From NCBI GenBank assembly GCA_005884305.1, contig VAYL01000221.1, positions 744-8,423 of the forward strand: DNA of 7,680 nucleotides. Reading direction: 5' to 3'. Positions 1-5,748 of this stretch are shown piece by piece. How positions within the stretch are numbered: position 1 is the first letter of the stretch; the number at the start of each line of letters is the position of its first letter. The DNA comes from Actinomycetota bacterium. GTDB taxonomy: Bacteria > Actinomycetota > Thermoleophilia > Solirubrobacterales > 70-9. Position numbers and translations under genes: made by a program. The notes beneath the pieces were generated by a model that had not been told where the DNA came from, ran no database searches, and saw only the letters and a program-made list of their open reading frames with translations.

Positions 1-261
1 GTCGCTGAGATCTGGGCGCTCAACGTGCATCCGGACGCGTGGCGGCAAGGCATCGGACGGGAGCTCGTGAACTATGCGGTCGATCGGCTGACGCGGCGGT
101 CGTTCTCTGAGGTGACGCTCTGGACATTCAGGAACACGCCGCGCTCGCGCGCGTTCTATGAGGCGCTCGGCTTCCAGTCCGATGGAGCTACGCAGCGCCG
201 CCACGCGAGCGGCGGTGCGACGGAGGTCCGCTACCGGATGCCGCTTCCGACCGCACGATGA
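1..261 (+). CDS. GNAT-family N-acetyltransferase, C-terminal fragment
   Basis: The reading frame is open from the first base of the window and ends at TGA 259-261, giving 86 visible residues; the N-terminal half lies upstream. The acetyl-CoA-binding motif A is visible as HPDAWRQGIGRELV (about residues 10-23 of the fragment), in which WRQGIG is a variant of the R/QxxGxG/A pyrophosphate loop. The usual GNAT C-terminal signature SRAFYEALGF (motif B) follows at about residues 48-57. GNAT enzymes transfer an acetyl group from acetyl-CoA to an amine; the substrate cannot be predicted here, because the substrate-binding N-terminus is missing and the family is very diverse. The final strand (EVRYRMPL) looks complete, so the 3' end is probably intact. 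It is separated from the next gene by about 165 bases and is probably not part of the same transcript. Confidence 0.85.
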   Translation, partial: VAEIWALNVHPDAWRQGIGRELVNYAVDRLTRRSFSEVTLWTFRNTPRSRAFYEALGFQSDGATQRRHASGGATEVRYRMPLPTAR

Positions 262-295
262 CGCCAGGCGAAAAGCGCGCTATTTGCGCGTGGCG
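262..295 (+). terminator. Bulged hairpin after the acetyltransferase stop codon, possible terminator
   Basis: Immediately after the TGA, CGCCA (262-266) pairs with TGGCG (291-295), and CGCGC (276-280) pairs with GCGCG (286-290) around a TATTT loop. The 5' side carries a 9-nt bulge (267-275). The two stems stack directly on the 3' side, giving 10 G/C-rich pairs. No uridine run follows (AAGCTAAAAAGCC instead), so this is not a classical intrinsic terminator. It may be a 3'-end stabiliser or a weak terminator. Confidence 0.3.
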
Positions 296-413
296 AAGCT
301 AAAAAGCCTGTTAAGGAGGCCCGTCCCCCTTTACATCCGCGCACTCGTCGGGGATCGTTGGCGGTTCGGAGTTTCGGCTGCAGCGCTTTTGTGCGACGCG
401 GCGAACGACGACC

Positions 414-420
414 GGAGGAG
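414..420 (+). promoter_or_regulatory. Ribosome binding site of the WS/DGAT gene
   Basis: GGAGGAG ends 6 nt before ATG 427. This decides the start: the frame is open further upstream (a GTTG-type start region near 358), but those codons have no comparable site, and the family-conserved N-terminus (ARLSALDASFL) begins right after ATG 427. Confidence 0.75.
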
Positions 421-426
421 GCTCAC

Positions 427-1821
427 ATGGCCCCGGCCCGCCTATCGGCGCTGGATGCGTCGTTTCTTGCTGTCGAGAGCGCCTGCGCTCACATGCACGT
501 GGGGTGGGTGGCCGTGTTCGAGCCGCCGGCGGATCGACCGGCGCCCACGTTCGCGGAGTGTCGGGACCACATCGCCGCGCGGCTGCACCGCGCCCCGCGC
601 TTTCGGCAGGTCCTGTCGCCGCCTCCACTGGGCTTCGGATCTTCGATCTGGGTCGACGACCCGTCGTTCAACGTCGCACGGCACGTGACCCGCAGCCGCG
701 CTCGCGAGCTGACGGGCGCGATCGACTGGTTCGTCTCGAAGCCGCTGCGACGGGATCGCCCCCTGTGGCACATTGCGGTGGCGGATCAGCTCGCGGACGG
801 CCGCTTTGCCGTGATCGGAAAGGCGCACCACTGCATGGTCGATGGAATCGCGGCCGTGGAGCTGGCCAGCCTCCTGGTCGACCCGGACCCCGATCCGCCG
901 GCACCGGAGCCGGACAACTGGGCCCCGCGGCTGGCTCCCAGGGGTGCCGCGCGGCTCGCCGACGCGGTCGGCCAGGCCACCCAGCGGCAGCTCGACCTGG
1001 CCGCGATCCCGGCGCGGGTTGCGCGATCGCCGCGGCTGGCCGTCGCGCTGGCCGAGCGAGTAGAGCGAGCGACCCGGGCGTTGGTCGACGCCGCCCGTCC
1101 GGCTCGTGGCAGCTCGCTGAACCGACGAATCTCGCCCGCGCGCCATCTCGCGCGCCTAAACCGGCCGATCGACGAGTTGGTTCAGATCAAGCGTGCGTTC
1201 GGGGTGAAGCTGAACGACGTGATCCTGGCCGTCTGCGCCGGCGGCGTTCGGGACCTGCTTCGAGACCATGGTGAGCGCCCGATCCGGCTCAAGACGATGG
1301 TCCCGGTGAACGTGCGCGGCGATGCGCCGTCCGGGGAGCTCGGCAACCAGATCTCGTTCATGTTCGTGGATCTCCCCTGCGACGAACCGGATGCCCTGCG
1401 CCGACTGCGCGAGATCCACATGGCGACCACGGAGCGAAAGCGCGCCCATAAGCCCGAGGGCGGGGCCGATGTCATGCGCTCGCTGGCGTTCGTCCCGGGA
1501 CCGGTCCAGCGAGTGATCTCGCGACTCGTTGCCAGTCCCCGGGCCTTCAACCTCACCGTGTCCAACATCCCCGGGCCGCGCGAGCCCCTCTACATGCTGG
1601 GATGCAGGCTGGTGGAGGCCTACCCCGTCGTGCCGATCGCCGATGGCCATGCCGTGTCGATCGGGGTGACGACGGTGGCGGACGGCGCCCACTTCGGGAT
1701 CTACGTGGATCCCGAGGCCCTGCCGGATGCGGACGCGCTCGCGACGGCGATCGACCGGTCGATCGACGAGCTCCTGGCCGCCGAGTCGTTCGCGCCGGCG
1801 GCGGCCCCGATCCTCGACTAG
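427..1821 (+). CDS. Wax ester synthase / diacylglycerol O-acyltransferase (WS/DGAT family)
   Basis: 464 residues, close to the usual 450-480 of bacterial WS/DGATs. The family esterifies acyl-CoA with a long-chain alcohol or diacylglycerol, making wax ester or triacylglycerol at the membrane and lipid-body surface. The N-terminal acyltransferase domain begins with the typical LSALDASFL. PLW is at residues 112-114 and the catalytic HHxxxDG is HHCMVDG at 134-140. The C-terminal domain (WS_DGAT_C) shows ND at 263-264, PVNVR at 293-297, GNQIS at 306-310 and NLTVSNIPGP at 375-384. All the hallmark motifs are intact, so an active enzyme is expected. Just before PLW, the stretch around residues 88-95 (VTRSRAREL) seems several residues shorter than I remember for the family; this is weak evidence. 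The 3-hydroxyacyl-CoA dehydrogenase gene starts 68 bases downstream on the same strand, so co-transcription is plausible. Substrate preference (wax ester or triacylglycerol) cannot be read from the sequence. Confidence 0.93.
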   Translation: MAPARLSALDASFLAVESACAHMHVGWVAVFEPPADRPAPTFAECRDHIAARLHRAPRFRQVLSPPPLGFGSSIWVDDPSFNVARHVTRSRARELTGAIDWFVSKPLRRDRPLWHIAVADQLADGRFAVIGKAHHCMVDGIAAVELASLLVDPDPDPPAPEPDNWAPRLAPRGAARLADAVGQATQRQLDLAAIPARVARSPRLAVALAERVERATRALVDAARPARGSSLNRRISPARHLARLNRPIDELVQIKRAFGVKLNDVILAVCAGGVRDLLRDHGERPIRLKTMVPVNVRGDAPSGELGNQISFMFVDLPCDEPDALRRLREIHMATTERKRAHKPEGGADVMRSLAFVPGPVQRVISRLVASPRAFNLTVSNIPGPREPLYMLGCRLVEAYPVVPIADGHAVSIGVTTVADGAHFGIYVDPEALPDADALATAIDRSIDELLAAESFAPAAAPILD

Positions 1822-1872
1822 AGCCTGCGCATCTCTATAGGCTGCCGCCGCCTCGAAGCAAACCACCAGGCG

Positions 1873-1879
1873 AAGGAGG
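1873..1879 (+). promoter_or_regulatory. Ribosome binding site of the hydroxyacyl-CoA dehydrogenase gene
   Basis: AAGGAGG lies 10 nt before ATG 1890. It selects this ATG over the long in-frame upstream extension, which runs back through the WS/DGAT gene in another frame and has no family similarity. The 1822-1889 gap holds no convincing hairpin. It contains CTATAGG (1835-1841), which resembles a -10 box, but I see no matching -35. Confidence 0.75.
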
Positions 1880-1889
1880 GGCGTCCCGC

Positions 1890-2675
1890 ATGGAGATCAG
1901 CAAGGTTGGCGTCCTCGGCTGCGGCCTAATGGGCCATGGCATCACGCAGATCTGCGCCCAGGCGGGGTGGGACGTTGTTGTCCGGGAGCTGGATTCCGAG
2001 AAGCTCGACGGGGGCGACGCGGTCCGCGGGCGGATCCAGCCGACTCTCGACTACGCCGACCTGACCGACTGCGATCTCGTGATCGAGGCCATCACCGAGG
2101 ACCTCGGGCTGAAGCTCGAGATGTGGAAGGAGGTCGACGGGATCGTCAAGGAGGGCGCGACATTTGCGACCAACACGTCGTCCCTGGCGGTCATCGACCA
2201 GGCGGCCTCGACCTCCCGCCCCGACCGCTTCTGCGGCATGCACTTCTTCAACCCGGCGCAGGTGATGCCGCTGCTCGAGGTGGTGCAGACGGTCACGACC
2301 AGCGACGAGACGCTCGAGGTTGCGTTCGGCGTCGGAAAGCGCCTCGGCAAGACGACGGTGCACGCCAAGGACAAGACGGGGTTCATCGTCAACCGTCTGC
2401 TCGTCCCCTACATGCTGGACGCCATTCGCGCATACGAGGAGGGCGTCGGAACCGTGGATCAGATAGACGCGGCGATGAAGGCCGGCGCGAACCACCCGAT
2501 GGGCCCGTTCACGCTGCTGGACTTCGTCGGCCTCGACACGACGAAGTCGATCGCGGACATCATGTTCGACGAGTACCGGGAGCGCCGGTTCGCCGCGCCG
2601 CCCACGCGGAAGAGCGGCAAGGGTTTTTACGACTACTCCGGCGAGGAGCCGGTTCCCACCGAACTCGGTCTATAG
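1890..2675 (+). CDS. 3-hydroxyacyl-CoA (3-hydroxybutyryl-CoA) dehydrogenase, unusually short
   Basis: 261 residues; relatives are usually about 280-290. It oxidises (S)-3-hydroxyacyl-CoA to 3-ketoacyl-CoA with NAD(P), in beta-oxidation or butanoate metabolism in the cytosol. The Rossmann glycine motif GCGLMG is at residues 10-15, with an acidic residue (E33) at the end of the second strand. Catalytic residues match the human enzyme by spacing: S97 (in NTSS), H118 (in MHFFNP), E130 and N168 (in GFIVNR). The C-terminal dimerisation domain includes NHPMGPF and ends with the usual RKSGKGFYDY. Two segments appear to be missing. About 22 residues are absent after KLDGG (residue 42), where the family has the helical hairpin between strands 2 and 3. 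About 11 are absent after APPT (residue 239), before RKSGKG. Both losses keep the frame. The enzyme type is certain; whether this copy is fully functional is not. The hairpin at 2688-2708 probably ends the transcript. Confidence 0.92.
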   Translation: MEISKVGVLGCGLMGHGITQICAQAGWDVVVRELDSEKLDGGDAVRGRIQPTLDYADLTDCDLVIEAITEDLGLKLEMWKEVDGIVKEGATFATNTSSLAVIDQAASTSRPDRFCGMHFFNPAQVMPLLEVVQTVTTSDETLEVAFGVGKRLGKTTVHAKDKTGFIVNRLLVPYMLDAIRAYEEGVGTVDQIDAAMKAGANHPMGPFTLLDFVGLDTTKSIADIMFDEYRERRFAAPPTRKSGKGFYDYSGEEPVPTELGL

Positions 2676-2687
2676 TCGCGGGCAGGT

Positions 2688-2708
2688 TCGCGGCCATATA
2701 GGCCGCGA
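2688..2708 (+). terminator. Perfect 8-bp hairpin between the dehydrogenase and the DivIVA-like gene
   Basis: TCGCGGCC (2688-2695) and GGCCGCGA (2701-2708) pair perfectly around an ATATA loop, starting 12 nt after the dehydrogenase stop. It is followed by TTTGCTTCTT, which is T-rich but interrupted. This is the best intrinsic-terminator candidate in the window. It would separate the lipid genes from the downstream operon. Because it is a perfect palindrome just upstream of a ribosome site (2731-2739), an operator or leader role is the alternative. Confidence 0.55.
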
Positions 2709-2730
2709 TTTGCTTCTTGCCGGCGACGAC

Positions 2731-2739
2731 AGGAGGAGG
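2731..2739 (+). promoter_or_regulatory. Ribosome binding site of the DivIVA-like gene
   Basis: AGGAGGAGG is followed 1 nt later by GTG 2741; its upstream AGGAGG core lies 4 nt from that start. It supports GTG 2741 over the in-frame TTG at 2717, which lies before the site. Confidence 0.7.
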
Positions 2740-2740
2740 C

Positions 2741-3505
2741 GTGGATCGAGACAGCATCGAGCGGGTTCGCAGCGCGACGTTCCCCGTGGCCCGTCGCGGC
2801 TACGACAAGCGCGAGGTAGACCGGTTCCTGACAAGTCTCGCCGAGTGGCTCGAGACGGGCGGGGCGGACCAGAGCCGCAATGACGTCATCCGGCGCGAGC
2901 TCGAGCGGGTGGGCGAGGAAACCGGACGGATTCTCACCGAGGCCCATGACGTCGCGGAGCGGCTGCGGGTGCAGGCCGAGCGCGAGGCCGAGGGCATGAT
3001 CGAGGGGGCTCAGACTCAGGCCGAGCGCACCCGCGCGGAGGCCGATCGCATTCATGCCGAGGCGCAGGGGGTCGCCGAAACGGCCGCCCAGAAGCTGCGC
3101 ACGGACGCCGACGCCTACGCGACCCAGACGCGCACGGAGGCCGACCGGGACGCGGAACAGGCGCTCCGCAAGGCGCGGGCCGAGGCGAAGCGGATCATCG
3201 ACGAGGCGAGCGCGCGAAAGCAGGACATGGAGGCGGTGATCGCCGACCTCGAGGCGCGCCGCGATGAGGTGCTCGGCAGCCTGGAGCGGCTCTCGACTGA
3301 GCTCGCTGGCACCGCCACCGAGCACGCGCAGAAGATCGCGGAGCGGGCTAAGGACACGGCGGCCAAGGCGCGGGAGGACGAGGACGGAGCTAGCCCCCCG
3401 AGCGACGAGGCGCCGGAACCCGAGGACGAGGCGGCCGAGGACGAGCCGGCCGAGGACGAGCAGCAGACTCAGACGATGCCGGCCGCGAAGGGCTCCGAGA
3501 AGTAG
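2741..3505 (+). CDS. DivIVA-domain coiled-coil protein with acidic C-terminal tail
   Basis: 254 residues with a GTG start. The N-terminus (residues 6-35) is a DivIVA membrane-curvature domain: FP at 14-15, then RRGYD at 18-22 and EVDRFL at 25-30, matching the FxxxxRGYDxxEVxxFL signature. Residues about 50-215 form a long charged coiled coil rich in AExxRAEAD-type heptads, with no membrane segment. The last 45 or so residues are a low-complexity acidic tail containing AEDEPAEDE repeats. DivIVA proteins bind the inner face of the membrane at poles and septa and recruit cell-wall or division machinery; in actinobacteria (Wag31) they guide polar growth. The exact role here is unknown, and it may be a secondary DivIVA paralogue. 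It is the first gene of a four-gene cluster. Its TAG stop is followed in the same frame by TGG and then the ATG of the carboxyltransferase gene, so read-through would fuse the two proteins. Confidence 0.85.
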   Translation: MDRDSIERVRSATFPVARRGYDKREVDRFLTSLAEWLETGGADQSRNDVIRRELERVGEETGRILTEAHDVAERLRVQAEREAEGMIEGAQTQAERTRAEADRIHAEAQGVAETAAQKLRTDADAYATQTRTEADRDAEQALRKARAEAKRIIDEASARKQDMEAVIADLEARRDEVLGSLERLSTELAGTATEHAQKIAERAKDTAAKAREDEDGASPPSDEAPEPEDEAAEDEPAEDEQQTQTMPAAKGSEK

Positions 3506-3508
3506 TGG

Positions 3509-5098
3509 ATGGCTGAGACGCGGGCCGGCGGCAGCAAACACCAACGGCACCAGCCAGTTTCGGGGGCTAAAGCCCCCTCATCTCACACCCGAGCCGCCCT
3601 TGACGCGGCGCTCTCCGGCGGCCCGGAGCGTCATCACGAGAAAACCGAGGCCCAGGGAAAGCTGCCGGTCCGCGAGCGCGTCCAGCGACTCGTCGACGCG
3701 GCATCGTTCTCGGAGGAGGCCCTCCTCGCCAACTGGGAGAAGGAGGGCCTCGGCGCCGACGGCGTGGTGACCGGCCTCGCCGGCATCGGCGGACGGACGG
3801 TGGCGCTGATGGCCAACGATCCGACCGTCAAGGCCGGGTCGTGGGGCCCGAAGACCGTCGAGAAGATCCTGCGGATCCAGGAGCGGGCGCTCCGTCTCGA
3901 GGTGCCCATGATCTACCTCGTCGATTCGGCCGGAGCACGGATCACCGATCAGGTGCAGATGTTCCCGGGCCGCCGCGGAGCGGGGCGGATCTTCTACAAC
4001 GAGGTCGTCCTGTCGGGCCGCGTGCCGCAGATCTGCCTGCTGTTCGGCCCCTCGGCGGCCGGCGGCGCGTACATCCCGGCCTTCTGCGACGTGGTGATCA
4101 TGCGCGACGGCAATGCCTCGATGTACCTGGGGTCGCCGCGAATGGCCGAGATGGTTATCGGCGAGAAGGTCACCCTCGAGGAGATGGGCGGGGCCCGGAT
4201 GCACACGTCGGTCTCCGGCTGCGGGCACTTCCTGGTCGAGTCCGACGAGGCGGCGGTCGATTTGGCAAAGCGCTACCTGTCGTACATGCCGCAGAGCTGG
4301 CAGGCGGCGCCGCCCGCAGCCCCGCCGGCGGAACCCGCCTCCGAGACGCCGGTGAGCGACATCGTTCCCGCCGACGAGAACTCGGCCTTCGACATCGCGG
4401 AGCTGATCGAGGCGCTGGTGGACGCCGACTCGTTCCTCGAGGTCCACTCGCGCTGGGCGAAGGAGCTCGTCGTCGGCTTCGCGCGCCTCGACGGACGGGC
4501 GATCGGCATCGTCGCCAATCAGCCGAAGGTCAAGGGCGGGGTGCTGTTCGTCGACTCCGCCGACAAGGCCGCTCGGTTCATCTGGACGTGCAACGCCTTC
4601 AACGTTCCGCTCCTTTTCCTCGCGGACGTCCCGGGATTCATGATCGGGACCCAGGTCGAGCGCCAGGGGATCATCCGCCACGGCGCGAAGATGATCTCGG
4701 CGGTCTCGGAGGCGACGGTGCCGAAGCTCTCGGTAATAGTCCGCAAGTCCTACGGCGCCGGCCTCTACGCGATGGCAGGGCCGGCGTTCGAACCGGACTC
4801 CTGCATCGCGCTGCCGACGGCGTCCATCGCCGTGATGGGGCCGGAGGCCGCGGTGAACGCTGTCTTCTACAACCAGATCCAGGCGATCGAGGACCCGGCC
4901 GAGCGCGAGGAGTTCGTGCGGCGGAAGCGGGAGGAGTACGCGGCCGACATCGACATCCTGCACCTGGCCTCCGAGCTCGTGGTCGACGCCGTCATCGAGC
5001 CCGACGAGCTGCGGAGCGAGTTGATCCGGCGCTTCGCCGCCGCCGCCGGCAGGGATCGCCGCTTCAGCGAGCGCCGGAATCCGATCACTCCGGCCTAG
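3509..5098 (+). CDS. Acyl-CoA carboxylase, carboxyltransferase (beta) subunit
   Basis: 529 residues, the normal length for the fused two-domain beta subunit of propionyl-/methylcrotonyl-type carboxylases. It moves CO2 from carboxybiotin to an acyl-CoA. The N-terminal helix region HEKTEAQGKLPVRERV is typical. The first crotonase-like domain (about 60-262) carries FYNEVV and the oxyanion glycines in GPSAAGGAY (180-188). An Ala/Pro-rich linker (about 265-281) leads to the second domain, with NQPKVKGGVL, DVPGFMIG and the second oxyanion site YGAGLYAM (around G416-A417-G418). GRIFYN and GGAYIPA resemble methylcrotonyl-CoA carboxylase more than propionyl-CoA carboxylase, so the substrate is left open. 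No biotin carboxylase or biotin carrier gene is in the window. The start lacks a good ribosome site and lies 3 nt after the DivIVA stop, so coupling is likely. A GGGGGCT-AA-AGCCCCC palindrome lies inside codons 18-23. Confidence 0.9.
   Translation: MAETRAGGSKHQRHQPVSGAKAPSSHTRAALDAALSGGPERHHEKTEAQGKLPVRERVQRLVDAASFSEEALLANWEKEGLGADGVVTGLAGIGGRTVALMANDPTVKAGSWGPKTVEKILRIQERALRLEVPMIYLVDSAGARITDQVQMFPGRRGAGRIFYNEVVLSGRVPQICLLFGPSAAGGAYIPAFCDVVIMRDGNASMYLGSPRMAEMVIGEKVTLEEMGGARMHTSVSGCGHFLVESDEAAVDLAKRYLSYMPQSWQAAPPAAPPAEPASETPVSDIVPADENSAFDIAELIEALVDADSFLEVHSRWAKELVVGFARLDGRAIGIVANQPKVKGGVLFVDSADKAARFIWTCNAFNVPLLFLADVPGFMIGTQVERQGIIRHGAKMISAVSEATVPKLSVIVRKSYGAGLYAMAGPAFEPDSCIALPTASIAVMGPEAAVNAVFYNQIQAIEDPAEREEFVRRKREEYAADIDILHLASELVVDAVIEPDELRSELIRRFAAAAGRDRRFSERRNPITPA
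3562..3577. repeat. Perfect short palindrome GGGGGCTAAAGCCCCC inside the carboxylase gene
   Basis: Seven perfect base pairs close an AA loop. It resembles the short GGGGCTAAAGCCCC-type palindromes scattered in some bacterial genomes, though only one copy is in this window. It lies in codons 18-23 (SGAKAP) of the carboxyltransferase, in the poorly conserved N-terminal leader, where an insertion would be tolerated. In mRNA it would form a strong hairpin about 50 nt after the start codon. Confidence 0.5.
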
Positions 5099-5748
5099 TG
5101 GGCCGCCTTGGCATCTCGGGTGGCGATTACGTCGACGGGCTCGACGTCGGCGACGCGGTCCTCATCCCCCGCCACGGCGATCCGTACATGCAGCCGCACC
5201 GGATCGACCACGCAGCCAACATGCGGAGCCTCCTGGACGCCGGTTGCGACCGCGTGCTGGCTCTCGGCTCGGTGGGCGGGTTGCGGCGCGAGCTGGACGT
5301 CGGGACGTTCGTGTGCCCCGACGACTTCATCGCGCTGCACGCGGGCAAGTCGGCCTTTGACGACCGTCGCTCCCACGTGGTGCCCGGATTCGACGGCGTT
5401 TGGCGCGAGCGGGTCGTCACCGAATGGAAGCGGGCCGCGTCGGCGCCGCTTCGGGACGGTGGCGTGTACTGGGAGTCCATCGGACCGCGATTCGAGACCC
5501 CGGCCGAGATCCGTCTGATCGCGCGCCATGCCGACGTCATCGGTATGACGATCGCATCGGAGTGCGTGATCGCGGGCGAGCTTGGGTTGCCCTACGCGGC
5601 GGTGTGCATCGTCGACAATCTCGCCAACGGCGTGGGGGAGCGCGAGCTCACGGTCGAGGAGTTCCAGGCTGGACGCGAGCGCAACCGCGAGCGGCTCGGC
5701 GAGGCGATGAGCGCGATCGTGCCCGCGCTCGCGGCGGATGCCATATGA
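5098..5748 (+). CDS. MTAP/PNP-family nucleoside phosphorylase, probably 6-oxopurine (methylthioinosine) type; N-terminus shortened
   Basis: 216 residues with a GTG start whose G is the last base of the preceding TAG; no ribosome site is visible, so translational coupling is expected. The family cleaves purine nucleosides with phosphate. PRHG (R25, H26) supplies phosphate contacts, followed by PHRIDHAAN, SVGGLRREL, GPRFETPAE and IGMT (M150, T151). Aligning from T151 to human MTAP T197 without gaps places N174 and A176 at Asp220 and Asp222, the residues that recognise the 6-amino group. Asn at the first position is typical of enzymes acting on 6-oxopurines (inosine, guanosine, methylthioinosine). 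The Gly-rich strand LGISG (4-8) is present, but only 20 residues separate its Gly from R25, against 47 in human MTAP. About 27 residues, including the phosphate-binding Thr18 equivalent, are therefore missing. The start could alternatively be misplaced, but no better one exists in frame. The adjacent deaminase gene supports a methylthioinosine or inosine substrate. Confidence 0.8.
   Translation: MGRLGISGGDYVDGLDVGDAVLIPRHGDPYMQPHRIDHAANMRSLLDAGCDRVLALGSVGGLRRELDVGTFVCPDDFIALHAGKSAFDDRRSHVVPGFDGVWRERVVTEWKRAASAPLRDGGVYWESIGPRFETPAEIRLIARHADVIGMTIASECVIAGELGLPYAAVCIVDNLANGVGERELTVEEFQAGRERNRERLGEAMSAIVPALAADAI

Noticed and set aside
285..314. Promoter-like pair TTGCGC (285-290) and TGTTAA (309-314), 18 nt apart, before the WS/DGAT gene
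   Set aside because: Both boxes match the consensus poorly, and TTGCGC lies inside the hairpin stem; too weak to call.
313..319. AAGGAGG upstream of a possible small leader gene
   Set aside because: No ATG, GTG or TTG start follows at a usable distance.
3370..3490. Possible repeat array in the acidic tail of the DivIVA-like protein
   Set aside because: The GAGGACGAG-like units are irregular, coding low complexity (AEDEPAEDE), not a tandem or CRISPR-type array.
3578..4963. Very long minus-strand open frame opposite the carboxylase gene, and other long antisense frames
   Set aside because: Typical mirror frames of high-GC coding DNA: Arg/His-rich translations without family motifs, while the + strand gene is unmistakable.
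3841..5097. Long + frame upstream of the phosphorylase as part of that gene
   Set aside because: It is a shifted reading of the carboxylase gene (Arg/Gly-rich, no motifs); phosphorylase similarity starts only at about 5101.
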